From Ancylobacter oerskovii (GTDB lineage: Bacteria > Pseudomonadota > Alphaproteobacteria > Rhizobiales > Xanthobacteraceae): 64,000 nucleotides of DNA. The notes beneath the pieces are model-generated. The model saw nothing but the letters and a program-made list of their open reading frames with translations, was not told the origin of the DNA and searched no databases. Shown in pieces: positions 41,846 to 51,016 of the stretch; position 1 is the stretch's first letter, and each line of letters opens with the position of its first letter. The translations under genes and the position numbers were made by a program. The stretch covers positions 186,001 through 250,000 of the forward strand of contig NZ_JAHBGB010000002.1 in assembly GCF_018390555.1 (NCBI RefSeq). Reading direction: 5' to 3'.

Positions 41846-42318
41846 GTCGCCGGGCCGTCCATCGGCACGATCGCCGCGTCCTTGGCCTGCTTGAGGGTCA
41901 GCGCGGTCTTCACCTTGCTGACATTGGGGGCGCTGGTGAGCTCCAGCACGAAGTTCTGGAAGGAACGCAGGTCCGGTGCCACGCAGAGCAGGATGAAATC
42001 GGTCTCGCCGGACAGCATCCAGCAGGAGCGCACCAGCGGCCAGCGTTCCACCCGCTCGGCAAAGGCGGTGAGGTCCGCCTCGGCCTGGCTGACCAGATGC
42101 ACCATGGCGAAGGCCATCAGATCGAAGCCCAGCGCCTTCTCGTCGAGCAGGGCACGATAGCCCTTGATGATGCCCTCTTCCTCCAGTGCCCGCACCCGGC
42201 GCAGGCAGGGCGGGGCGGAGATGCCGACCCTCTGGGAAAGCTCGACATTGGTGATGCGGCCGTCTCCCTGAAGCTCGCGCAGGATGTTCCAGTCGATCGT
42301 GTCGATGCGGCGCGCCAC
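41842..42318 (-). CDS. Lrp/AsnC-family transcriptional regulator
   Basis: A 158-residue regulator. The N-terminal HTH reads DTIDWNILRELQGDGRITNVELSQRVGISAPPCLRRVRALEEEGIIKGYRA in segments, and the C-terminal RAM/ligand domain ends with VSKVKTALTLKQAKD. GTG at 42318 is chosen because GGGAGAG precedes it and the size then fits the family; longer in-frame starts exist. It is translationally linked to GT8, an odd partnership for an amino-acid regulator. Confidence 0.9.
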   Translation of the reverse strand: MARRIDTIDWNILRELQGDGRITNVELSQRVGISAPPCLRRVRALEEEGIIKGYRALLDEKALGFDLMAFAMVHLVSQAEADLTAFAERVERWPLVRSCWMLSGETDFILLCVAPDLRSFQNFVLELTSAPNVSKVKTALTLKQAKDAAIVPMDGPAT

Positions 42319-42633
42319 GCGGCTCTCCCGGTTGGGGCGGCGAAAGGCGCCGCGCCCGGCGCGCACCATAGAGGAGCGGCCAAACAGCGCAATAATCTTT
42401 CGCGAGAAGCGGCGCAATCTTGCCTTGGGACAACTTTGGGATAAGCCATCAGCCGCTTGCAGAGCCGCGCACCAGCCCCTACATTTTCGCATGGCTGAAT
42501 TCAGTCGGCCGGCCCGCCTTTTGCTAGCAGCTTTTGGTTGCTTCCCCTCTTGCAAGCGGTGACGCCACCGGCCAGATGCAGCGGTGCTGAAGGAGCGGCC
42601 GGTGCCGCTTCACGAGATTTGCGAGTGCATTCC
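42319..42633. promoter_or_regulatory. Divergent region between Lrp gene and trxB
   Basis: About 315 bp without a supported gene. GCGCAAT occurs at 42387 and 42412 in the same orientation, 25 bp apart and both followed by ATCTT-like sequence. This could be an Lrp autoregulatory site. Nothing else convincing is seen. Confidence 0.3.
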
Positions 42634-43602
42634 ATGTCGCCGGCCCCCAACCACGTCAAGGTGGCGATCATCGGCTCCGGCCCCGCCGGCTATACCGCCG
42701 CCATCTACGCCGCGCGCGCCATGCTGGAACCGGTGCTGTTCCAGGGCATCCAGCCCGGCGGGCAGCTGACCATCACCACCGATGTCGAGAACTACCCCGG
42801 CTTCAAGGACCCGATCCAGGGTCCCTGGCTGATGGAGCAGATGCAGGCGCAGGCCGAGCACATGGGCACGCGCATCGTCAGCGACATCGTGACCAAGGCG
42901 GATTTCTCCTCCCGTCCCTTCCGGCTGGAAACCGATTCCGGGCAGGTGTGGATCGCGGAGACGGTGATCCTGTCCACCGGCGCGCAGGCCCGCTGGCTCG
43001 ACCTGCCGTCCGAGCAGGCCTATCGCGGCTTCGGCGTCTCCGCCTGCGCCACCTGCGACGGCTTCTTCTATCGCGGCAAGGACGTGTTCGTTATCGGCGG
43101 CGGCAATACCGCGGTCGAGGAAGCGCTGTTCCTCACCAATTTCGCCTCCAAGGTGACGGTGGTGCATCGCCGCGACCATTTCCGCGCCGAGCGCATCCTG
43201 CAGGACCGGCTGTTCGCCCATCCGAAGGTCGAGGTGGTGTGGAATTCCGTGCTTCACGAGGTGAAGGGCGAGAACGAGCCCACCAAGGTCACCGGCGTGA
43301 CGCTGAAGAACGTCGAGACCGGCGCTTTCTCCGAGCACAAGGCCGACGGCGTGTTCATCGCCATCGGCCATGCCCCGGCGACCGAACTGGTGGCCGGCCA
43401 GCTCAAGCTGAAGCCGAGCGGCTATGTGTGGACCGCCCCCGACTCCACCGCCACCTCGGTGGAAGGCGTCTTCGCCGCTGGCGATGTCGCCGATGACGTG
43501 TTCCGGCAGGCGGTGACCGCGGCCGGCATGGGCTGCATGGCCGCGCTCGAGGCCGAGCGCTTCCTCGCCGCCCGACATCCCCTCGCACAGGCGGCTGAAT
43601 GA
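42634..43602 (+). CDS. trxB: Thioredoxin-disulfide reductase
   Basis: A 322-residue flavoprotein that reduces thioredoxin with NADPH. FAD motif VAIIGSGPAGYTAAIYAAR, the redox-active C138-A-T-C141, NADPH motif VIGGGNTAVEEALFL and the C-terminal FAD motif GVFAAGDVADDVFRQAVTAAGMGCMAALEAERFL are all intact. The LysR-type gene begins 2 bp after its stop, a conserved rhizobial arrangement with lsrB. Confidence 0.97.
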   Translation: MSPAPNHVKVAIIGSGPAGYTAAIYAARAMLEPVLFQGIQPGGQLTITTDVENYPGFKDPIQGPWLMEQMQAQAEHMGTRIVSDIVTKADFSSRPFRLETDSGQVWIAETVILSTGAQARWLDLPSEQAYRGFGVSACATCDGFFYRGKDVFVIGGGNTAVEEALFLTNFASKVTVVHRRDHFRAERILQDRLFAHPKVEVVWNSVLHEVKGENEPTKVTGVTLKNVETGAFSEHKADGVFIAIGHAPATELVAGQLKLKPSGYVWTAPDSTATSVEGVFAAGDVADDVFRQAVTAAGMGCMAALEAERFLAARHPLAQAAE

Positions 43603-43603
43603 C

Positions 43604-44530
43604 ATGGAAGGGTCGGGCAAGGCGCGGGCACGCGACATGGACTGGGACAAGCTCAAGGTCTTTCACGTCGCGGCGGAGGCCGGGTCCTTCACCCATGCCG
43701 GCGAGGCGCTCGGGCTGTCGCAATCGGCGGTGAGCCGGCAGGTCTCGGCACTGGAGCAGGAACTGAACATCCCGCTGTTCCATCGCCATGCCCGCGGCCT
43801 GATCCTGACCGAGCAGGGCGACCTGCTCTACCGCACCGCGCACGAAGTGTTCATGAAGTTGGAGGCGGCGCGCGCCAAGCTGACCGACAGCCGCGAGAAG
43901 CCGAACGGCGAATTGCGCGTCACCACCACCATGGGCCTCGGCACCCACTGGCTCACCGCGCGGATCGGCGAGTTCCTCGAGCTCTATCCCGACATCCGCA
44001 TCACGCTGATCCTCACTGACGACGAGCTCGACCTCGCCATGCGCGAGGCCGACGTCGCCATCCGCCTGCGCCAGCCGGTGCAGCCGGACCTGATCCAGCG
44101 CAAGCTGTTCACCGTGCATTTCCATGCCTTCGCCTCGGCGGAATATCTGAAGCGCAACGGCCACCCGCGCACGCTGGACGAGATCGACAAGCACCGGATC
44201 ATCCTGCTCGGCGGCCCGATCCCCTCCTATTTCCAGCCGCTCAACTGGCTGGAGCGGGCGGGACTGGAAGACGGGCAGGAAGGGCGCGTCCCCTCGCTGT
44301 CGGTCAACAACGTGCTCGGTCTGAAGCGCGCGGTGGAGCGCGGCGTCGGCATCGGCATCGTGCCGGACTATCTGCTGGAAGACTCCGCGACGCTGGTGCA
44401 GCTGTTCCCCGAACGGCCCACGCCGACGCTGGAAGCCTATTTCGTCTATCCGCAGGAAATGCGCTCCGTGGCGCGCATCCAGGTCTTCCGCGACTTCCTG
44501 GTGGCCAAGGCGCAGCGCTGGAATTTCTGA
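43604..44530 (+). CDS. LysR-type regulator, LsrB/VtlR-like
   Basis: A 308-residue LysR-type regulator. The HTH region DWDKLKVFHVAAEAGSFTHAGEALGLSQSAVSRQVSALE and the effector domain (GELRVTTTMGLGTHWLTARIGEFLELYPDI) match the LsrB/VtlR/BabR group that controls AbcR sRNA and oxidative-stress genes in rhizobia and Brucella. Supporting context: trxB directly upstream and an AbcR-like sRNA just downstream. An alternative ATG 33 bp later is possible. The symbol is withheld because orthology is inferred. Confidence 0.85.
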   Translation: MEGSGKARARDMDWDKLKVFHVAAEAGSFTHAGEALGLSQSAVSRQVSALEQELNIPLFHRHARGLILTEQGDLLYRTAHEVFMKLEAARAKLTDSREKPNGELRVTTTMGLGTHWLTARIGEFLELYPDIRITLILTDDELDLAMREADVAIRLRQPVQPDLIQRKLFTVHFHAFASAEYLKRNGHPRTLDEIDKHRIILLGGPIPSYFQPLNWLERAGLEDGQEGRVPSLSVNNVLGLKRAVERGVGIGIVPDYLLEDSATLVQLFPERPTPTLEAYFVYPQEMRSVARIQVFRDFLVAKAQRWNF

Positions 44531-44724
44531 CCAAGCACAACCGCCCGTTTCTTGGGCAGTCCGCGCCGAGGCATCGAGGCGAGGACGGGGCTTGGGCCGA
44601 AGGACTTTCGGAAATCGGCACAAACTCGACCCGAATCGTTATAAAATTGTCATAGATCTACTAATGTACGACAGATCGTTGCCGGCCCTCGCAAAACGCA
44701 TGCCTGCCATGCGGGCATAATTCA

Positions 44725-44755
44725 TTGCCAAATGCCTCATCAACAGTCATATCTA
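44725..44755 (+). promoter_or_regulatory. Predicted promoter of the AbcR-like sRNA
   Basis: TTGCCA (44725-44730) and an AT-rich CATATCTA (44748-44755), 17-19 nt apart, place initiation near 44760, right before the first sRNA hairpin. The -10 spacing is approximate. Confidence 0.4.
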
Positions 44756-44760
44756 GTTTC

Positions 44761-44853
44761 GACGCTGTAGCACCGAGTGCTTCAGCTGTTCCCCTCTGGA
44801 AGGTCGCCGCTCTGCGGCGAAACTCGCCGGGCTCTTTCGAGCCCGGCTTTTTT
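44761..44853 (+). ncRNA. AbcR-like trans-acting small RNA
   Basis: Three stem-loops are seen. Stem 1: 44764-44773 with 44777-44786, ten positions with one mismatch. Next comes an unpaired TGTTCCCCTCTGG (44787-44799), an anti-Shine-Dalgarno segment like those of AbcR/alpha-r15 sRNAs. Stem 2: 44804-44810 with 44814-44820 (7 bp). Stem 3: a terminator (44826-44834 with 44839-44847) and six T. No ORF is here. Position next to an LsrB/VtlR-type gene matches its known target relationship. The 5' end is approximate. Confidence 0.78.
44826..44853 (+). terminator. Intrinsic terminator of the sRNA
   Basis: A 9-bp perfect stem GCCGGGCTC / GAGCCCGGC with a TTTC loop, followed by TTTTTT. Confidence 0.93.
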
Positions 44854-44898
44854 CTTTCCGAGTGTGCTGGCACGACCTCGATCGTCGCGTCGTGATCT

Positions 44899-46551
44899 TC
44901 AAACGCCGAGTATGTTCTCGACCATGCGGCCGGCGACCTCGCGCTCGGCATAGACCACGAGGTCCGCGCCACGGCCGCGCAGATGCTCCACCCCGTCCTC
45001 GCTATGGGCCCGGGCGGTGATGAACAGGTCGCGGCGCATGCGGCGGGCCGCCTCGATCAACGCCCCGCCCTGCAGTTCGTCCGGCACCGTGACCATCAGC
45101 AGGCGGGCGCCGGCAATGCCGGCATTCTGCAGCACCTCCGCCGGACTGCCGACCGCGACGATCCCCCGCCCTCCCCTCTGGCGCCAGCGCTCGATCTTCA
45201 GGCGGTCCTGGTCCACCACCACGAGCGGCACCTTCGCATCGGTGAGCTGGGCGGCGATCGCCGAGCCGACACGCCCCAGGCCGATGAGGATGACGGGTCC
45301 GTCGCCATGAGGCTGGTGCGGCCCGTAGACCTCCTCGTCCACCGGCTCCGCCGCCCCCTCCTCCCGGACGAAGCGCGCGGCCCAGCGTTGGGCAAGCTTG
45401 AACACGAAGGGGTTGAGAGCGATCGAGATCATCGCGCCGGCCACGATGAGGTCGCGCGCCTCGGTCGGCACCAATCCCTGCTCGATGCCGAGGCCGATGA
45501 GAATGAAGGAGAACTCGCCGATCTGCGCGAGGCTCGCCGCCACCGTCGCCGCCATGGCATGCGAGCGGCCGAGCAGACGCACCAGCCCCACCGCCGCCGC
45601 CGACTTGACCAGCAGGATGACCGTCAGCACCGCCGCGACGTCGAGCGGGCGCCGAAGCAGGATGCTCGGGTCGAACAGCATCCCCACCGAGACGAAGAAC
45701 AGCACCGCAAAGGCATCGCGCAGCGGCAGGGATCCCTCGGCGGCGCGATGGCTGAGATCGGATTCGCCGAGCACCAGCCCGGCGAAGAAGGCGCCAAGCG
45801 CGAAGGACACGCCGAACAGCAGCGCCGAGCCATAGGCGATGCCGAGCGCGACGCCGAGCACGGACAGCGTGAACAGCTCGCGCGAGCCGGTGCGGGCGAC
45901 CAGCGCCAGCATGGCCGGAATGACCCGCCGCCCCACCACCAGCATCAGCGCCACGAACAGCGCGACGGCACCGAGCGTGGTGCCGATCGACACGGCGAGG
46001 CTCGACATGTCGGCCTGCTGGCCGCGCGCGAGGCCGGCCAGCACCGGCAGCAGCACCAGCACCAGCACCATGGCGAGGTCTTCGACCACCAGCCAGCCGA
46101 TGGCGACGCGGCCCTTCTCGGTCTCCAGCGCGCGCTGCTCCTCCAGCGCGCGCAGCAGCACCACCGTCGAGGCGACCGACAGCGACAGGCCGAAGACGAG
46201 GCCCCCGGCGGCCGACCAGCCCCAGACCAGGGAAAGCCCGAGGCCGACAAGGGTGGCGACCGCGATCTGCGCCACCGCTCCCGGCACGGCGACGCTCCAG
46301 ACGCGCAGGAGGTCGCGCGGCGTGAAGTGCAGGCCGACGCCGAACATCAGCAGGATGACGCCGAGTTCCGCCAGTTGCGGGGCAAGCGAGGTGTCGGCGA
46401 CGAAGCCGGGCGTGTAGGGACCCACCATCAGCCCGGCGAACAGATAGCCGACGATGGGCGAGAGGCGCAGCCGCGTCGCGAGATAACCGAGGATCGCCGC
46501 CAGCACGAAGGCAAGACAGACGGTCGCGATCAACGGCACTTGATGCGGCAT
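44899..46551 (-). CDS. Kef/YbaL-type cation:proton antiporter with RCK domain
   Basis: A 550-residue CPA2-family protein. The first ~390 residues carry about twelve membrane helices (YLFAGLMVGPYTPGF, ELGVILLMFGVGLHFTPRDLL, FALGAFFAGLVLGESDLSHRA). The C-terminal cytoplasmic RCK/TrkA-N domain has the Rossmann motif VILIGLGRVGSAIAAQL. It probably exchanges K+ for H+ under NAD(H) control. ATG at 46551 has GGGAGG upstream. No KefF/KefG partner is nearby. Confidence 0.9.
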   Translation of the reverse strand: MPHQVPLIATVCLAFVLAAILGYLATRLRLSPIVGYLFAGLMVGPYTPGFVADTSLAPQLAELGVILLMFGVGLHFTPRDLLRVWSVAVPGAVAQIAVATLVGLGLSLVWGWSAAGGLVFGLSLSVASTVVLLRALEEQRALETEKGRVAIGWLVVEDLAMVLVLVLLPVLAGLARGQQADMSSLAVSIGTTLGAVALFVALMLVVGRRVIPAMLALVARTGSRELFTLSVLGVALGIAYGSALLFGVSFALGAFFAGLVLGESDLSHRAAEGSLPLRDAFAVLFFVSVGMLFDPSILLRRPLDVAAVLTVILLVKSAAAVGLVRLLGRSHAMAATVAASLAQIGEFSFILIGLGIEQGLVPTEARDLIVAGAMISIALNPFVFKLAQRWAARFVREEGAAEPVDEEVYGPHQPHGDGPVILIGLGRVGSAIAAQLTDAKVPLVVVDQDRLKIERWRQRGGRGIVAVGSPAEVLQNAGIAGARLLMVTVPDELQGGALIEAARRMRRDLFITARAHSEDGVEHLRGRGADLVVYAEREVAGRMVENILGV

Positions 46552-46694
46552 TGCGCGGCGCCTCCCTTGCGCGTGACGGATGGGGTGTCGGGTGAGGCGA
46601 CGCAGATTCCCGTCGCGCCACCGCAAGGTGGCCGTCCCGACCGCCGGAGGCAAGGGCCGTCATCGACCGGGCGACGATTTGCCCGGTCGATCAG

Positions 46695-47681
46695 TCACAT
46701 GAACAGCTTCTCGGTCTTGTCCATGCCGGCATAGAGGCCGGCGACCTGCTCGCCATAGCCGTTATAGAGCAGGGTCGGGCGCCGCTCGCCGGTGCCGATG
46801 TCGCGCTCGCTGGCCTGGCTCCAGCGCGGATGCGGCACCTCCGGGTTCACATTGGCCCAGAAGCCGTATTCGCGGCCCTGTACCTGCTCCCACAGCCCGA
46901 CCGGCCGTTCGGCGACGAAGGAGATCCGCACGATCGACTTCACCGACTTGAAGCCGTATTTCCACGGCAGGGCGAGGCGCAGCGGCGCGCCATACTGGTT
47001 GGGCGCCGGCTTGCCGTAGACGCCGGTGACGAAGAAGGCGAGATCGTTCATCCCCTCGGCCATGGTGATGCCCTCGACATAGGGCCAGGGATAGATGAAG
47101 CGGTTCTGCGCCGGGGCGACCGCCGGGTTCACGAAGGTCTCCATGCGGATGTACTTCGCCCCCGACAGCGGCTTGGCGTAGTCGACGAAGGCCCGCACGG
47201 GGAACCCGGTCCACGGCACCGCCATCGACCAGGCCTCGACGCAGCGATGGCGATAGAGCCGCTCCTCCAGCGACATGGCGCGGATGATGTCGTCGATGCC
47301 GACCTCGCGCGGCGTCTCCACCAGCCCGTCGATCTTCACCGTCCAGGGCCGGCGCGGCATGCGCTCGGCGATGTCGGCGACCTGATAGTTGCGGCGGTCG
47401 GAGCCGAATTCGTAGAAATTGTTGTAGTTGCCGGAAATCTCCGCCGGAGTGACCGGCCGGTCGAGGGTGAAGGCCTCGTTCCGCTTCGCCGGGTAGAGAT
47501 CCTTGGTCGGATCGAGGTCGGGATTGCCCGGCGTGGGCGCCGCGGTCGCGGGAAGCCCAACTCCGGCAGCCGCCAGGAGGCCTGCCCCGGCGCCGAGAAG
47601 ATGGCGACGCGACAGATAGACGGCTTCGGGCGTGGCGGCGCTTTCCGGCAACTCCCATGGGCGGTGGCGGCGGATCAGCAT
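46695..47681 (-). CDS. msrP: Protein-methionine-sulfoxide reductase catalytic subunit MsrP
   Basis: A 328-residue molybdopterin enzyme that repairs oxidised methionines in periplasmic proteins. It has a twin-arginine signal (SRRHLLGAGAGLLAAAGVG) and the Mo-ligand Cys147 in YRHRCVEAWSMAVPW; NQYGAPLRLALPWKYGFKSVKSIVRI is typical of YedY. The usual membrane haem partner MsrQ is not adjacent on either side, so it must be elsewhere or replaced. Confidence 0.95.
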   Translation of the reverse strand: MLIRRHRPWELPESAATPEAVYLSRRHLLGAGAGLLAAAGVGLPATAAPTPGNPDLDPTKDLYPAKRNEAFTLDRPVTPAEISGNYNNFYEFGSDRRNYQVADIAERMPRRPWTVKIDGLVETPREVGIDDIIRAMSLEERLYRHRCVEAWSMAVPWTGFPVRAFVDYAKPLSGAKYIRMETFVNPAVAPAQNRFIYPWPYVEGITMAEGMNDLAFFVTGVYGKPAPNQYGAPLRLALPWKYGFKSVKSIVRISFVAERPVGLWEQVQGREYGFWANVNPEVPHPRWSQASERDIGTGERRPTLLYNGYGEQVAGLYAGMDKTEKLFM

Positions 47682-47799
47682 GATCGTCTCCCATCAACTG
47701 GCACGTAGAGGATACGTCGGAAAAGCACCGGTCGTTACCCGCCCGCCGCGTCAACTCCCCGTGCACGTCAGTCGAACCGCTTCCACGGCGTGCAAACAG

Positions 47800-47832
47800 A
47801 AAACGGCCCGGCATCTTTCGACGCCGGGCCGT
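47800..47832 (-). terminator. Probable terminator of the DUF992 gene
   Basis: Arms 47803-47812 and 47823-47832 (ACGGCCCGGC / GCCGGGCCGT) are perfect; read on the minus strand the stem is followed by TTTT. It lies 25 bp beyond the DUF992 stop. Confidence 0.7.
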
Positions 47833-47856
47833 CCCTCATGCACGAGAAAGGCTCGA

Positions 47857-48351
47857 TCAGTTCGGCCGCAGGGTCAGGTCGCCGACGCCGACGGCGAGAT
47901 TGACGCCGGTCTGGCCTTCGACGCTGAAGGGCTGCAGGGCGATGGTGTTCCTGGAGCCGCCCAGCAGCGCATTGCCGCCGAGGCCGACGCCCAGTGCCAC
48001 GCTGCCCGACACACCGGCATAGCGGCCGGCGAGATCGCTGGAATCGATGCGGGTGGTCGGCGCGAACACGCCCCAGATCAGCGCGTTGCGGCCGGTGATG
48101 CCGATGTCGAGGCCCCAGCGGCGAATGGTGCCTTCATAGGCGTAACGCGCACCGCGGCGCGTGACGAAGCGGCAATCCAGCGTGCGCTTCGAGCCGATGA
48201 TGAAGCTCACCGACTTCGAGCCGGTGCACTCCAGCGTGCCAACCTGCACGCGGTTGATCTGCTGGGCGGAAGCCGGCGTCGCCAGGATGCCGCCAAAGCC
48301 GGCAACCAGCGTCGCCGCGAAGGCACCGAGCGTCACATATTTGCGGAACAT
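47857..48351 (-). CDS. DUF992 exported protein
   Basis: A 164-residue protein with a signal peptide (YVTLGAFAATLVAGFGGILATPASA). The mature part RVQVGTLECTGSKSVSFIIGSKRTLDCRF and GTIRRWGLDIGIT matches DUF992, a family largely restricted to Hyphomicrobiales and of unknown function. AAGGAGA precedes the ATG. Two cysteines could form a disulfide. It has its own terminator. Confidence 0.88.
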   Translation of the reverse strand: MFRKYVTLGAFAATLVAGFGGILATPASAQQINRVQVGTLECTGSKSVSFIIGSKRTLDCRFVTRRGARYAYEGTIRRWGLDIGITGRNALIWGVFAPTTRIDSSDLAGRYAGVSGSVALGVGLGGNALLGGSRNTIALQPFSVEGQTGVNLAVGVGDLTLRPN

Positions 48352-48438
48352 GATCGATCTCCTTGAACCGGGCGCCCTGCGCCGGAAACGGGACCCTTGA
48401 AGACGGCCGGCGATTACCGGCCGCCCCATATGACTACC

Positions 48439-49677
<1,239 letters not shown>

Positions 49678-49790
49678 CTAGTCGAGCCCTTGCACGGCGG
49701 CAAGTCTTTCCCCACCTCACAACGCACCTATCGATGCGGTAAGCTGCCGCGATTGTCCCCGCCGTTGCCGGCCTTCCCTGGATTGCCCCC

Positions 49791-50423
49791 GTGCTCAAGC
49801 TTCATGCGATGCAGAGTTCCGGCAACTGCTACAAGGTGCGGCTGCTGCTGGCGCGGCTCGCCACGCCTTTCGAACTCGTGGATGTCGACCTGCTGCGCGG
49901 CGAGAATCGCACGCCGGAATTCCTGATGAAGAACCCGGAGGGCCGGGTGCCGCTGCTGGAAATGCCGGGCGGGCGCTTCCTGCCCGAATCCAACGCCATC
50001 CTGTTCTTCCTCGCCGAGGGAACGCCGCTGCTGCCAGCCGACCGGCTCGCCCGGGCCGAGGTGCTGCGCTGGATGTTCTTCGAGCAGCATTCGCACGAGC
50101 CGGCCATCGCCGCCGCCCGCTTCTGGCTGAAGCTGGTGCGCGGCGGTCGCGAGTTGCGCACCCATGACGTCGACCGCTGGATGGAGGAAGGCTACCGGGC
50201 GCTCCGGGTCATGGACCGGCATCTGCAGCGTCGCAATTTCTTCGTCGATTCGGTGCTCACCATCGCCGACATCGCCCTCTACGCCCATACCCATGTGGCG
50301 GATGAAGGCGACTTCGATCTCACCCCCTTTCCGGCGGTACGGGAATGGCTGGAGCGGGTGGCCGCGCAGCCCGGCCATGTCGACATGGACTGGCGCCCTC
50401 GGGTCACGGAAGCCGTCGGTTAA
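49791..50423 (+). CDS. Glutathione S-transferase family protein
   Basis: A 210-residue GST. The thioredoxin-fold N-domain begins MLKLHAMQSSGNCYKVRLLLARL and has the cis-Pro and Ser of GRVPLLEMPGGRFLPESNAILFFLA; the helical C-domain contains SVLTIADIALYAHTHVADEG. GTG at 49791 gives the family N-terminus; an ATG six codons later would truncate the first strand. Substrate unknown. Confidence 0.92.
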   Translation: MLKLHAMQSSGNCYKVRLLLARLATPFELVDVDLLRGENRTPEFLMKNPEGRVPLLEMPGGRFLPESNAILFFLAEGTPLLPADRLARAEVLRWMFFEQHSHEPAIAAARFWLKLVRGGRELRTHDVDRWMEEGYRALRVMDRHLQRRNFFVDSVLTIADIALYAHTHVADEGDFDLTPFPAVREWLERVAAQPGHVDMDWRPRVTEAVG

Positions 50424-50565
50424 CGGGCCTTAACCTCCTGCCGCGAAATCGCCCCGAAATCGCGCGGCATCGCCCGAATACCGTCGAAGGCGAGCCGCGT
50501 TCGGCATCGAAGCTCCTCTCCATCGCAACGGAATGCTCCGTCGCCGGACGGATGAGGGTTTCGCC

Positions 50566-50877
50566 ATGTCGCACCACGATGTCGTCGCCGTCGCCGAGGT
50601 GAAGCACACCTCGGTCCGCCGCTTTCGCCGCGCGCTGATGGAAGCCGGCGTGGTGCTGACCCTCACCCTCGCCATCGTGGCGGTGCTGTGCCTGTTCGGG
50701 CTTCACACGGCTTCCGCCATGGAAATGGGCGTGCTCGACAATGTCGATCCCAGCGGGCGGCTGACCATCGGCGCCGTGCTGCTTGCCGCCTTCGTCGCCC
50801 TGTGCGGCCTGTCGAGCTACATGCTGCGCAACACCCTGCAGCCGGCCGAGCCGCGCTATCGGCGCCGGCAGGGCTGA
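50566..50877 (+). CDS. Small hypothetical membrane protein
   Basis: A 103-residue protein with a basic soluble N-terminus (~30 residues) and two membrane helices (VVLTLTLAIVAVLCLFGLH and IGAVLLAAFVALCGLSSYML). GATGAGGG lies shortly before the ATG. No family recognised. It stands alone between the GST and the sugar dehydrogenase. Confidence 0.6.
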   Translation: MSHHDVVAVAEVKHTSVRRFRRALMEAGVVLTLTLAIVAVLCLFGLHTASAMEMGVLDNVDPSGRLTIGAVLLAAFVALCGLSSYMLRNTLQPAEPRYRRRQG

Positions 50878-51016
50878 GCCCGGCTTCCGCCGGGGCCGGT
50901 GACGCGGGTTTGACCGCGCCGCCGGCCGAACCGCCCGCCGAGCCATTGCCTGCCCCGCCCCGCCTGCTCTAACGATGCGTCACCTCGACCGGCCGGCAGG
51001 CCAATCGGAGAGCATC

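Noticed and set aside
40937-42433. A single large GT8 fusion protein starting at 42433
   Set aside because: The upstream part is the antisense-shifted Lrp region; GT8 character starts at MIVATATDAAY and the ATGA overlap explains the junction.
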